22,476 nucleotides of DNA from JAXHLG01 sp964505305 (lineage in GTDB: Bacteria; Patescibacteriota; Minisyncoccia; Moranbacterales; DUUL01), in assembly GCA_964505305.1 (NCBI GenBank), contig CAZDHE010000016.1, positions 1 through 22,476 on the forward strand, in the 5' to 3' direction. Made by a program: the position numbers and the translations under genes. The notes under the pieces are model-generated. The model was given only the letters and a program-made list of their open reading frames with translations, made no database searches and was not told where the DNA came from. How positions within the stretch are numbered: the stretch's first letter is position 1; each line of letters opens with the position of its first letter. Positions 7,542-15,204 of this stretch are shown here, piece after piece.

Positions 7542-8501
7542 CTATTCTTCCAAAGCCAATTTACCGGTGGTAATCTCGTTTATTTCCTGAGTAATTCCGG
7601 CTTGACGAAGCTGGTTATAAGAATATTGGAGTTGCTCCGTCATATCCGAGGCCGCGTCGGTAGCATTTTTCATAGCCATCATTCGAGCGGATTCTTTGGA
7701 AGCGTTGGACTCCAAGATTGCATGATAAAGCTGCATTTCCACTAAACGAGGCAAAATATGCTCTACTACTTTTTCCGGGCTCGGCTCTATTTTATAACCA
7801 ATAGGTTTTTCTTCCGCCTCGGGAATTTCGTCTTCTCCCATTTCCGAAATTTGCTTTTCCAAATCAATTTGAGAAATAGGCAAAAGCTGCCTCAATTTAG
7901 GCTGTTGATTCATAGTATTTATGTAATCAGTGTAAGCCACCACTATTTTATCGTATTTTTTTTCTGAATAATCGTCAATTATCATTTTGGCTAAAGAACG
8001 AATATCATAAAGACTGGGCCTATAATTAAAATCTTCAAAAAGAGCATTAACGTTATAACCTCTACTAGCTAAGTAATTAAAACCTTTCTTGCCAACAGCC
8101 ACAAAGTCAAATTGCAAGTCTTCATCTTTTACGGGAGAATTTATCCTTCTTCCGGCTACCCGGTTTATTTTTATTAAACTCGGATTTTTGACCTGCTTCA
8201 TTACTTTATTGATTAGCTGAGAGTTATAACTTCCGCAAAGTCCTCGGTTAGAGGTTATTAGAACTATCAAAACTCTTCTAACTTCTCGAGCTTCCAGTAA
8301 ACCGTGTTGATAACGTCTCAAGCTTTTAGACAAGTTGGCCAGTATATTCCAAGCCGAATAAGCGTAATTTCGAATCGCCAAAACTCTGTCAACTTCTTTT
8401 TTCATCTTGGAGGCGGCCACCATCTCCATCGCCCCGGTTATTTTCTGGGTATTTTTTACGGATTTTATCCTTCTTTGAATTTCCTTGGTACTGTTTGCCA
8501 T
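7542..8501 (-). CDS. atpG: F-type ATP synthase gamma subunit
   Basis: Gamma is the rotary shaft of F1. Both long coiled-coil ends are present: N-terminal STKEIQRRIKSVKNTQKITGAMEMVAASKM and C-terminal YNQLRQAGITQEINEITTGKLALEE. At 319 residues it is longer than the usual 285-295. The extra length is an acidic insertion in the globular domain (EKQISEMGEDEIPEAEEKP, about residues 210-230), just before the common YKIEPSPEKV segment. It sits 23 bp after atpA and 59 bp before atpD. Confidence 0.97.
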   Translation of the reverse strand: MANSTKEIQRRIKSVKNTQKITGAMEMVAASKMKKEVDRVLAIRNYAYSAWNILANLSKSLRRYQHGLLEAREVRRVLIVLITSNRGLCGSYNSQLINKVMKQVKNPSLIKINRVAGRRINSPVKDEDLQFDFVAVGKKGFNYLASRGYNVNALFEDFNYRPSLYDIRSLAKMIIDDYSEKKYDKIVVAYTDYINTMNQQPKLRQLLPISQIDLEKQISEMGEDEIPEAEEKPIGYKIEPSPEKVVEHILPRLVEMQLYHAILESNASKESARMMAMKNATDAASDMTEQLQYSYNQLRQAGITQEINEITTGKLALEE

Positions 8502-8524
8502 TAGTTTAAATTTATATTTTAGAG

Positions 8525-10084
8525 CTACTTTTTATTTTCCTTATTCTGCTCAAGCTCTTCTTCCCCGCTTTCTTGGATGGTGCTTTTATAAGCTTCCGTT
8601 AATCTCTTTATTTCGTTTTCCAATTCCTCATCCAGCTCTTTTTTCTCTTTAATTTTCTTCAAGATCTCCCTGCCGCTTTCATTGAAATATTTAAGCAGTT
8701 CTGCTTCTCTTTGTCGCAATTTTTCCACTTCTATATCGTCAAAATAACCATTATTTAAAGCCCACATTACCACAACTTGTTTTTCCATTGACAGAGAGGC
8801 GTATTGATCTTGTTTTAAGACTTCTCTGGTTCTGTATCCCCTTTCAATTTTTTGGCGAGTTCTTTCGTCCAAATCAGAGCCGAATTGAGTAAACGCCTCC
8901 AATTCTCTAAACTGAGCCAATTCAAGTTTAACTTTTCCGGCCACTTTTTTCATAGCCTTAGTTTGAGCGGAAGATCCCACTCTGGAAACGGAAAGGCCTA
9001 CGTTAATAGCCGGCCTAATTCCTTGATAAAACAGGTCGGCTTCCAAGAATATCTGGCCATCGGTAATAGAAATTACATTGGTTGGAATGTAGGCGGAAAT
9101 GTCTCCGGCTTGGGTTTCAATAATCGGCAAAGCTGTTAAGGAGCCACCGCCAAAGTTTTTATTCAGTTTGGCCGCTCTTTCTAAAAGCCTTGAGTGCAAA
9201 TAAAAAACATCTCCCGGGTATGCCTCTCTTCCCGGCGGTCTTCGCAAAAGCAGAGAAATTTGCCTGTAAGCGGTGGCGTGTTTGGATAAATCATCATAAA
9301 CCACTAAAACATCCTTTCCCTGTTCCATAAAATATTCACCAATAGTGCACCCGGCATAAGGAGCAATGAAAGAATAAGCAGCCGGATCAGATGCGCCGGC
9401 TACTACTACGATAGTGTGATCCATAGCGCCATTTTCTTCCAATTTGGAAACGATTTGAGCTACTTTGGATTTTTTCTGGCCAATAGCTACATAAATACAA
9501 ATAACATCCTCATCTTTTTGGTTGATGATAGTGTCTATGGCAATGGCGGTTTTTCCCGTTTGCCTATCTCCAATAATTAACTCTCTCTGGCCTCTTCCGA
9601 TTGGTATCATGGCATCCACCGACTTAATACCGGTTTGCAAAGGTTGATTCACTTCTTCTCGAGCAATAACTCCGGGAGCTAATTTTTCGATCGGGTAGGT
9701 TTTTTTCACCTCCAAAGATTCCTTTCCATCGATAGTTTCTCCAATAGGATTGATTACTCGGCCAATCATTTCTTCTGTAACGGGGACCGATAAAACTTTT
9801 CCGGTAGAAACAACTGTGTCTCCTTCTTTGATTAAATCAATATTTCCAATAACTATGGCGCCAACTTCTCCTTCCTCTAAATTCATCACCACTCCATAAA
9901 CATCTTCGCTATCACTTTCCACTTCAAATTTTATCATTTCCGACATCATAACCTCATCCAGGCCAATCAACTTAGCCACCCCGTCTCCCACTTCCACCAC
10001 CTTTCCAGTCTTTTTGGTCTCAATTCCGGTCTCTGCTTCCGAAATTTGCTTTTTTAGGTTTTCAATAATATAGTCTTTATTCAT
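8525..10084 (-). CDS. atpA: F-type ATP synthase alpha subunit
   Basis: Alpha is the non-catalytic nucleotide-binding subunit that alternates with beta in F1. Of its 519 residues, the P-loop is GDRQTGKTA (172-180). VGLSVSRVGSSAQ holds the arginine that reaches into the catalytic site of beta, and the PGREAYPGDVFYLHSRLLERAAKL block is standard. The C-terminus ends in an acidic, Glu/Lys-rich tail somewhat longer than usual. The start at ATG 10084 is preceded by AAAAAAGAGAAT, a weak SD. The 111 bp gap to atpH is one of the larger gaps in the cluster. Confidence 0.99.
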   Translation of the reverse strand: MNKDYIIENLKKQISEAETGIETKKTGKVVEVGDGVAKLIGLDEVMMSEMIKFEVESDSEDVYGVVMNLEEGEVGAIVIGNIDLIKEGDTVVSTGKVLSVPVTEEMIGRVINPIGETIDGKESLEVKKTYPIEKLAPGVIAREEVNQPLQTGIKSVDAMIPIGRGQRELIIGDRQTGKTAIAIDTIINQKDEDVICIYVAIGQKKSKVAQIVSKLEENGAMDHTIVVVAGASDPAAYSFIAPYAGCTIGEYFMEQGKDVLVVYDDLSKHATAYRQISLLLRRPPGREAYPGDVFYLHSRLLERAAKLNKNFGGGSLTALPIIETQAGDISAYIPTNVISITDGQIFLEADLFYQGIRPAINVGLSVSRVGSSAQTKAMKKVAGKVKLELAQFRELEAFTQFGSDLDERTRQKIERGYRTREVLKQDQYASLSMEKQVVVMWALNNGYFDDIEVEKLRQREAELLKYFNESGREILKKIKEKKELDEELENEIKRLTEAYKSTIQESGEEELEQNKENKK

Positions 10085-10195
10085 ATTCTCTTTTTTAGAA
10101 GTTTATAAAAATAATTTTAATTAATCTTGATTCAAAAATAAGGAAATTAAAAGGGAGAGTGAATTATCAATAAGTTTTTTATCCCTATGTTGGGA

Positions 10196-10603
10196 CTACT
10201 TAACCGAAAGAATCCTCTTGAGACGATTTAGCTTGCCTTCCAGTGTCCCGTCAAAAACCTCATTATCCATTTTTATTATAAATCCGCCTTTAATTTCAGG
10301 GTCTAGTTGTTCTGATATTTCTATTTTATCCGCTTCAGTTCCCTTTTTATCGGCAAGAACTGCTTTTATCTCTTGCAACTGTTGAGAAGAAAGATTTTCT
10401 CTTGCAAAAACCGTTGCTTCCGATATGCCCAGATCCCTTTTTTGAATATCTGCAAATTTCTTTTCAATATCGCCAATCTTTTTTTCATCGCGATTTTTCT
10501 TGATAATCTTGGCTATCTTTTTTACCATTTCATCCTTGTCCTTTCTATCACTTTGGGAAATTTCATACATTAATTTAGCGTATTGCTTGCTTGTAATTTT
10601 CAT
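10196..10603 (-). CDS. atpH: F-type ATP synthase delta subunit (short form)
   Basis: Delta joins the peripheral stalk (b subunits) to the top of F1. Position between atpF and atpA, plus the C-terminal segment SEQLDPEIKGGFIIKMDNEVFDGTLEGKLNRLKRIL, identifies it; this matches the conserved delta end (..D..liGG..i...d...D.s...kL..l). At 135 residues it is about 40 shorter than the usual 175-180. The shortage lies in the N-terminal helical domain that normally grips the alpha N-terminus; here it is a very Lys/Asp-rich helical stretch (YAKLMYEISQSDRKDKDEM...). The start is ATG 10603; the gene lies 12 bp after atpF. Confidence 0.9.
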   Translation of the reverse strand: MKITSKQYAKLMYEISQSDRKDKDEMVKKIAKIIKKNRDEKKIGDIEKKFADIQKRDLGISEATVFARENLSSQQLQEIKAVLADKKGTEADKIEISEQLDPEIKGGFIIKMDNEVFDGTLEGKLNRLKRILSVK

Positions 10604-10615
10604 AAAATAAATAAA

Positions 10616-11119
10616 TTATTTGCTTTGCATCTCTTTTACAACCTCTTTTACTAAATTTTTATCTCCTTCTTTATCGATTTTCTTGTTTAAGATCTTCTCC
10701 GTTGCTAAAATCGTTAATTCTCCCACCTCAGCTTTCAATTCCTTGAACATTTTGGCTTTTTCCTTGTCAATATCTTTTTTGGCTTCTTCTATAATCCTGC
10801 TGCTTTCATTTTTAGCGTTTTCTACTATCTCTTGCTTGTTTTGTTCGGCTCTTTTTTGAGCGGCTGCCAAAATCTCTTTGGCCTCTTTACGAGCCTCGAC
10901 TATTTTTTGCTCTTTGATTTTTTCAGCTTCATCCAACTGCTCTTGGGATTTTTTGGCGTCTTCCAATCCCTTTTGAATTACCTCTGTTCTTTCGTTCATC
11001 TTCTTTAAAAGAGGCTTGTAGGCAAATTTATACAATACAATTAAAACCACTGAAAAGTTTATTAATTGGGCTAGTAAAATTTTCCAATTTAAGTGAAAAG
11101 ATTCGATTATAGCTTCCAT
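10616..11119 (-). CDS. atpF: F-type ATP synthase b subunit
   Basis: The b subunit forms the peripheral stalk that holds F1 static against the rotor. It has a single N-terminal membrane helix (LLAQLINFSVVLIVLYKFAY, about residues 16-35), followed by the usual KPLLKKMNERTEVIQKGLEDAKKSQ and a long Ala/Glu/Lys coiled coil to residue 167. Only one b-type gene is present, so a homodimer is expected. It is 123 bp after atpE and 12 bp before atpH, pointing to tight co-expression with delta. Confidence 0.97.
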   Translation of the reverse strand: MEAIIESFHLNWKILLAQLINFSVVLIVLYKFAYKPLLKKMNERTEVIQKGLEDAKKSQEQLDEAEKIKEQKIVEARKEAKEILAAAQKRAEQNKQEIVENAKNESSRIIEEAKKDIDKEKAKMFKELKAEVGELTILATEKILNKKIDKEGDKNLVKEVVKEMQSK

Positions 11120-11207
11120 AATTTAATTTAATCATTAATTTTTTAAATACTATTGCCGATTTATTACAAAATAATTCCGGCAACAATTTTTATGATGTTC
11201 TCGTTAA

Positions 11208-11227
11208 GGTTTCGCGAAAGCGAAACC
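11208..11227 (-). promoter_or_regulatory. GC-rich stem-loop between atpE and atpF
   Basis: GGTTTCGC and GCGAAACC form a perfect 8 bp stem with a 4-base loop, starting 15 bases after the atpE stop. No T-run follows on the transcribed strand (next bases TTAACGAG), so it is probably not a full terminator. A 3' stabiliser or processing point that raises c-subunit output over the downstream subunits would fit; that role is inference. Confidence 0.55.
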
Positions 11228-11242
11228 CTGAGAAAACACCAG

Positions 11243-11482
11243 TTAGCTGATAGTAAAAGCTACCACCAAGGCGTAAATAGCAATAGCTTCGGCAAAAGCG
11301 GCAGCCAATAGCATAGGAGCCACAATTTTTCCGGAAACCTCCGGGTTTCTTCCGATAGCTTCCATGGCCTTAGCTCCTATCATACCAATACCTAAGGCGG
11401 GACCGATAGATCCCAAGCCAATTGCCAAACCCTTGGCAAGCATAGTCAGATCAACGGCTTCTCTTAATACTTCTCCTTCCAT
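11243..11482 (-). CDS. atpE: F-type ATP synthase c subunit
   Basis: This 79-residue hairpin of two membrane helices forms the rotating c ring. Helix 1 has SIGPALGIG (25-33) in place of the glycine-rich GxGxGxGxG; the polar loop is GRNPE (44-48); helix 2 carries the ion-binding Glu65 in AAAFAEAIAIYALV. In the numbering of the Na+ enzyme of Ilyobacter tartaricus, the Na+ ligands Gln32 and Ser66 are replaced here by Ile32 and Ala66, so proton coupling is predicted. Ala29 and Ser25 at two of the glycine positions could affect ring size. A TATAAT (minus strand, 11506-11511) lies 23 bases upstream but without a good -35. Confidence 0.98.
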   Translation of the reverse strand: MEGEVLREAVDLTMLAKGLAIGLGSIGPALGIGMIGAKAMEAIGRNPEVSGKIVAPMLLAAAFAEAIAIYALVVAFTIS

Positions 11483-11575
11483 AAATTTACTTTATTAATA
11501 ATTAGATTATAATTAATTACTTTTGAAAACATAAAACGCAATCCACAAATCCCGAAGCTCTAACATCAATCATCG

Positions 11576-11592
11576 GTCTTAAGTCTTAAGAC
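11576..11592 (-). promoter_or_regulatory. small stem-loop between atpB and atpE
   Basis: GTCTTAA and TTAAGAC form a 7 bp stem with a 3-base loop in the 151 bp spacer between atpB and atpE. No T-run follows on the minus strand. The role is unknown; it may affect mRNA stability or processing. Confidence 0.35.
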
Positions 11593-11633
11593 GTGGACTC
11601 ACCCTTCAATCTTTGACTTTTTAGCTTACTAAA

Positions 11634-12545
11634 TTAATGTTCAGCTTCCATAGACATGCTCATAAAAACAAGTGTAAGTATGGCAAAAACCGCCGCCTGC
11701 ACCAAGCCCACCAAAACTTCCAAAAATATAAAGGGCAAGGGTACTGCCAAAGCAAAAATCATCGCCATAGAAGCCAACAGAACCTCCCCGGCAAAAATAT
11801 TTCCAAAAAGCCTAAAAGAGAGGGATGCCATTTTGGCAAACTCGCTAATTATCTCCATAAATCCTACAAAAAATTTTATGGGATTTACGAAAATAACAGT
11901 TTTATCTTTGGCAATTTTGCCCGGAATTTCCATTAAAGCCTCAAAATTAACAAATTTATTAAAATGCTTCCACGCTCCAACCGTTAAAACCCCGATAATA
12001 TGAGATCCTACTATGGCAAACAAAGAAAGAGCCAATGTCATATTTAAATCAGCAGTTCCACCCCTGAAAATGGGCACAAAGGCTTCGCTTCCGCCATGAT
12101 TCTGAATTACGCCGATACTTCCGATAATGGGCAAAATTCCAAACCAATTATTAATCAAAATAAATAAAAACAAGGTTAGCGTTATCGGCAAAAGTTTTTC
12201 CGAAGTTCTGCGGTTTCCGGTGATGCTATCCACAAAATTCAAAGCTCCATCTAGTAATATTTCAAAAAAGTTTTGTATTCCCTTGGGAACGTTTCTAACT
12301 TTCCAGCCGGCGGCAATAAAAAAGGCCACCAAAATAAAGGTGACTAAAAGACTGCTCAACAAAGAATTGGTAACTTTAAAGCCATTAACTTCAAATAGTG
12401 TTTCGGCAAAAATAGTATTTTCGTGGTGAATTTCTTCGTGAGTTTCCTTGGTATGGTTTTCAGTTGCCGCTCCACCTCCGGTTGTTTGTTCATCGGATGC
12501 GGACGCTAATTTGATTTCCTTGTTTTTATCTGTCGAATTTATCAT
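11634..12545 (-). CDS. atpB: F-type ATP synthase a subunit
   Basis: The a subunit forms the proton half-channels next to the c ring. The 303 residues include several hydrophobic helices. The essential arginine is Arg245 in MASLSFRLFGNIFAGEVLL, and the TADLNMTLALSL helix (164-175) is also standard. The first 45 residues are a polar extension rich in Thr, Glu and His (NHTKETHEEIHHENT), unlike the short N-termini of most homologues; no later Met offers an alternative start before the first membrane helix. Subunit a is the first structural F0 gene here, after the atpZ-like gene. No SD precedes ATG 12545. Confidence 0.97.
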   Translation of the reverse strand: MINSTDKNKEIKLASASDEQTTGGGAATENHTKETHEEIHHENTIFAETLFEVNGFKVTNSLLSSLLVTFILVAFFIAAGWKVRNVPKGIQNFFEILLDGALNFVDSITGNRRTSEKLLPITLTLFLFILINNWFGILPIIGSIGVIQNHGGSEAFVPIFRGGTADLNMTLALSLFAIVGSHIIGVLTVGAWKHFNKFVNFEALMEIPGKIAKDKTVIFVNPIKFFVGFMEIISEFAKMASLSFRLFGNIFAGEVLLASMAMIFALAVPLPFIFLEVLVGLVQAAVFAILTLVFMSMSMEAEH

Positions 12546-12615
12546 TTTCGATCAAATTTTGTTAATGCAATTAATATTTTTTCAATCCCAATTCCCGGGT
12601 CAAATAATGCTAAAG

Positions 12616-12644
12616 TATATATTTAAAGCGGCGGCTTACTCCAA
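12616..12644 (-). promoter_or_regulatory. possible promoter upstream of atpB
   Basis: On the minus strand TTGGAG (12639-12644) is followed by a 17-base spacer and TATATA (12616-12621), about 70 bases before the atpB start. The -35 is imperfect. It lies in the 216 bp gap between the atpZ-like gene and atpB and could drive the structural genes separately. Confidence 0.35.
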
Positions 12645-12761
12645 GAGTTCTCCAAATAGTATTTTTTAAACTGAAAAATTCAAAAACAAAAACTTGCGCA
12701 TCAAGTTACTATGCTTTTGAAAATTAGACCCAAGTAACAAATAAAGGTTAAATAAATGAGT

Positions 12762-13001
12762 CTATTTTTTATTATTTTCCTCTTCAATATCCTTTATGGC
12801 CTTCAAGGCCTCTCTAACAATTCCACCACAAGTAATTATAAACGCAAATCCAATACTAGTCAAGAACAGCCAAGGCTCTTTGTCGTATTTCTCATCCAGC
12901 CACTTCCCCGCCAATATTGCTACCAAGATAGGTCCTATGATCCATCCGGAAATTTTATAAAACAAAACCAGATTTTTAGCTAATTCCCCTTTTTCTTTCA
13001 T
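12762..13001 (-). CDS. AtpZ/AtpI-like F0 accessory membrane protein
   Basis: This 79-residue protein has two membrane helices: ISGWIIGPILVAILAGKWL (about 17-35) and PWLFLTSIGFAFIITCGGIV (43-62). The GPILVAILAGKWLDEKY...PWLFLTSIGFAF pattern is that of the AtpZ/AtpI family (PF09527), small proteins encoded just before atpB and linked to c-ring assembly and cation supply. Its position at the head of the cluster agrees. The start at ATG 13001 has a good SD (AGAGGAT) on the minus strand. It could be called atpI in some annotations. Confidence 0.85.
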   Translation of the reverse strand: MKEKGELAKNLVLFYKISGWIIGPILVAILAGKWLDEKYDKEPWLFLTSIGFAFIITCGGIVREALKAIKDIEEENNKK

Positions 13002-13077
13002 AATATCTCTATCCTCTAAATCAAAAAGATTTTAAAATTACTTCTCTGATGGTTTTTATTTGCAAAAACTACTCATT

Positions 13078-13380
13078 TTATTCTTGTTGCGGATCCAAGT
13101 ATTTTGCCAGATCTACTCCTCCATTAATCACTTCGACGCCTTCTTTTTCTAAGAGTTTTCTTTTCCTCTCTGCTCCCAAAGCATATCCACCAATAAGCCC
13201 GGTGCTTTTTACAACTCTGTGGCAAGGAACTTTGACGAGATGGGGATTTTTATTCAAAGCATTACCAACAGCTCTGTATGATCTTGGATTACCGACTCTT
13301 TCGGCTATTTTTTTGTAAGTCGCCACTTTCCCTCGGGGAATCTTCTTAGTTAATAAATAGACTTTTTCTTCAAATTTCAT
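13078..13380 (-). CDS. methylated-DNA--protein-cysteine methyltransferase, single-domain
   Basis: A DNA repair protein that removes O6-alkyl groups from guanine by moving them to its own cysteine. The 100 residues cover only the C-terminal DNA-binding and active-site domain (PF01035). The helix-turn-helix with the Arg finger is SYRAVGNALNKNP, the active site is VPCHRV with Cys53, and GLIGGYALGAERKRKLLEKEGV follows. Because Cys is present rather than Trp, this is a true alkyltransferase rather than an ATL protein, though the usual N-terminal domain is absent. I chose ATG 13380: the longer frame up to 13479 simply translates the tRNA gene. It lies 15 bases after the tRNA-Gln 3' end. Confidence 0.92.
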   Translation of the reverse strand: MKFEEKVYLLTKKIPRGKVATYKKIAERVGNPRSYRAVGNALNKNPHLVKVPCHRVVKSTGLIGGYALGAERKRKLLEKEGVEVINGGVDLAKYLDPQQE

Positions 13381-13395
13381 ATCTTTACAATTTTG

Positions 13396-13466
13396 CTCGG
13401 GGATAGGGACTCGAACCCCAATTGACGGGACCAGAACCCGTTGTCCTACCATTAGACGATCCCCGA
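13396..13466 (-). tRNA. tRNA-Gln (anticodon CTG)
   Basis: A full cloverleaf on the minus strand, 71 bases with the discriminator base. The acceptor stem is TCGGGGA/TCCCCGA, the D arm GTCT-AATGGTA-GGAC, the anticodon stem ACGGG/CCCGT with loop TTCTGGT (anticodon CTG, reads CAG), and the T arm TGGGG-TTCGAGT-CCCTA. The discriminator is G, and CCA is not encoded (GCAAAA follows), so CCA must be added by a nucleotidyltransferase. Confidence 0.95.
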
Positions 13467-13615
13467 ATTTTAAATGCAATCTTTTTTAAAAAATATTCAA
13501 CAAAAACCAAGACTTGTTTTTTCCACAAGAAAACCCTACACCATTTTTTCAAATTTTTCAATGTTTTGATTATCAAGGCAATTTATTTTACTGTAAATTT
13601 AATTAAAAAGCTTTG

Positions 13616-13644
13616 TTTACATTCCTTTGAAAAAAAATTATACT
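13616..13644 (+). promoter_or_regulatory. sigma70-type promoter for the LCP gene
   Basis: TTTACA (13616-13621), a 17-base spacer, then TATACT (13639-13644). The transcript should start near 13651, only about 19 bases before ATG 13670, so the leader is very short and has no well-placed SD. Confidence 0.6.
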
Positions 13645-13669
13645 ATAAAGGAACTTAATTTCTTATATT

Positions 13670-15169
13670 ATGGAAAGCAAAAATAGCCCAAAAAAGAAAA
13701 AAGGTAAAATTATCTGGAGAGGTTTTATCTACCGAATTATTTTTTTGTTTGCCTTGATAATTTTTTCCTATGCCGGGTTTTTATTTTATAAAATTTATAA
13801 CTTTGAAAAAAATATTTACGTAGAAACTCAGAATCCGGCAACAAGCCAAACGGAGAAAAAAACCTTTTTAAGAAGCACTGAAGATTTTTTATCCGGAAAT
13901 GTAGATTCTTTAAAAGGCAGCGATAGAGAAAGAATAAATATTTTACTTCTGGGAATGGGCGGCGAGGGTCACAAGGGAGAATATCTGACAGATACCATTA
14001 TGGTAGCATCTATTAATCCGGAAACCTATGAGACAGCTTTCCTTTCCATTCCCAGAGATCTTTATGTAAAAGTTCCCGATTATAACATTCACACTAAGAT
14101 AAACGCTGTTTATACTTATGCATTAAGGAATGAATCCTCTTCCAGGAGTGAGGCTATTTCTCTTATTAAAAAAACCGTGGAAGATGCTACCGATCAGCCC
14201 ATTGATTATTACGCAGCTTTAGATTTTAAGGGTTTTAAAAAAGTTGTCGACGAACTGGACGGAATCAAGGTGAACGTAGAAAAAGATATTGTCGATCATA
14301 AATACCCCGGACCGAATTATTCCTACCAAACTTTTAAATTAGACAAAGGGACACATTTGTTGGACGGAGAAACCGCTTTAAAATACGCTCGAGTCAGGCA
14401 TACCGAAGGAGGAGATTTTGCTCGCGCCAAAAGACAGCAAAAAGTTTTAGCCGCGGCTCGGAGAAAAGCTTTTTCGGCGGAAAATTTCTTAAAACCGTCC
14501 AAGATAAGCGGTTTGTTTAACTCTTTGCAGGATAATTTAATTACCAATATCAAATTTTCTGAAGTGCCGGCTTTTCTAAATTTGGCTAAAAACATAAATA
14601 TTTACGAAACCACCAACAAAGTTTTGGATGCGTGGGAATCGGATTCGCTTCTCTCTGTTGACCACGTTTTTATGGGAGGAGTTAATGCTTTTGTTTTGGT
14701 TCCCAGAATCGGCAACTACACGGAAATTCAATCCTTGGCGAAAAATATTTTTCAGCTTGATAAAATAGAGAGGCAGAAAGAAGAGATTAAAAAAGAGGAG
14801 GCGAACATTCTGATTGTTGGAAATAATTCGAAACGGCTTCAAGAAGCTCAAAAATTGCTTCAGAGAATGAATTACGAACCCGAGGTGGAAACCAAAGAAG
14901 CAGATAATTCCCCCGCAAACTGCTCCAAAAAATTAAAAATATTTGAAAACAATAATTCTCAAAAACTTTTCACCCTTAACGATCTTGCTCAAAAATTTCA
15001 AACCGAGGTGGAAAAAACCAAAACCGATCAAAAAAGCGACATCATTATTTGCGTTCCGGATAATTCCGAAAATCTTTTTCACGCGGAGACATCTTCCCCG
15101 GATAACTTTTCCGAGGACTCAGAAGGCGCAGCCATTGTTGATGAAGAAGGTAAAGTTATATACAATTAA
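13670..15169 (+). CDS. LytR-CpsA-Psr (LCP) family protein with LytR_C domain
   Basis: LCP proteins transfer polyprenyl-phosphate-linked glycopolymers onto the cell wall or other acceptors, outside the membrane. Of the 499 residues, 1-16 are cytoplasmic and Lys-rich and 17-40 form one membrane helix. The LCP domain runs from about 88 to 265: NILLLGMGGEGHKGEYLTDTIMVASINPE, FLSIPRDLYVKVP (conserved Arg-Asp), DFKGFKKVVDELDGIKVNV, and LDGETALKYARVRHTEGGDFARAKRQQ (conserved Arg residues that bind the pyrophosphate). A C-terminal LytR_C-like domain begins near 378 (ANILIVGNNSKRLQEAQKLLQRM), followed by an acidic tail. It is a single gene with its own promoter, followed by pth after 35 bp. Confidence 0.94.
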   Translation: MESKNSPKKKKGKIIWRGFIYRIIFLFALIIFSYAGFLFYKIYNFEKNIYVETQNPATSQTEKKTFLRSTEDFLSGNVDSLKGSDRERINILLLGMGGEGHKGEYLTDTIMVASINPETYETAFLSIPRDLYVKVPDYNIHTKINAVYTYALRNESSSRSEAISLIKKTVEDATDQPIDYYAALDFKGFKKVVDELDGIKVNVEKDIVDHKYPGPNYSYQTFKLDKGTHLLDGETALKYARVRHTEGGDFARAKRQQKVLAAARRKAFSAENFLKPSKISGLFNSLQDNLITNIKFSEVPAFLNLAKNINIYETTNKVLDAWESDSLLSVDHVFMGGVNAFVLVPRIGNYTEIQSLAKNIFQLDKIERQKEEIKKEEANILIVGNNSKRLQEAQKLLQRMNYEPEVETKEADNSPANCSKKLKIFENNNSQKLFTLNDLAQKFQTEVEKTKTDQKSDIIICVPDNSENLFHAETSSPDNFSEDSEGAAIVDEEGKVIYN

Positions 15170-15204
15170 AAAGCTTTTTAAATCTAATTTTTAAATCTAA
15201 TTTT

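Noticed and set aside
10085..10195. Promoter or terminator in the 111 bp atpH-atpA gap
   Set aside because: Only weak TTGAAT/TATAAA matches with wrong spacing and a 4 bp TCCC/GGGA stem; not enough to call.
13381..13479. 33-residue N-terminal extension of the alkyltransferase
   Set aside because: It is the translation of the tRNA-Gln gene; the conserved domain starts at ATG 13380.
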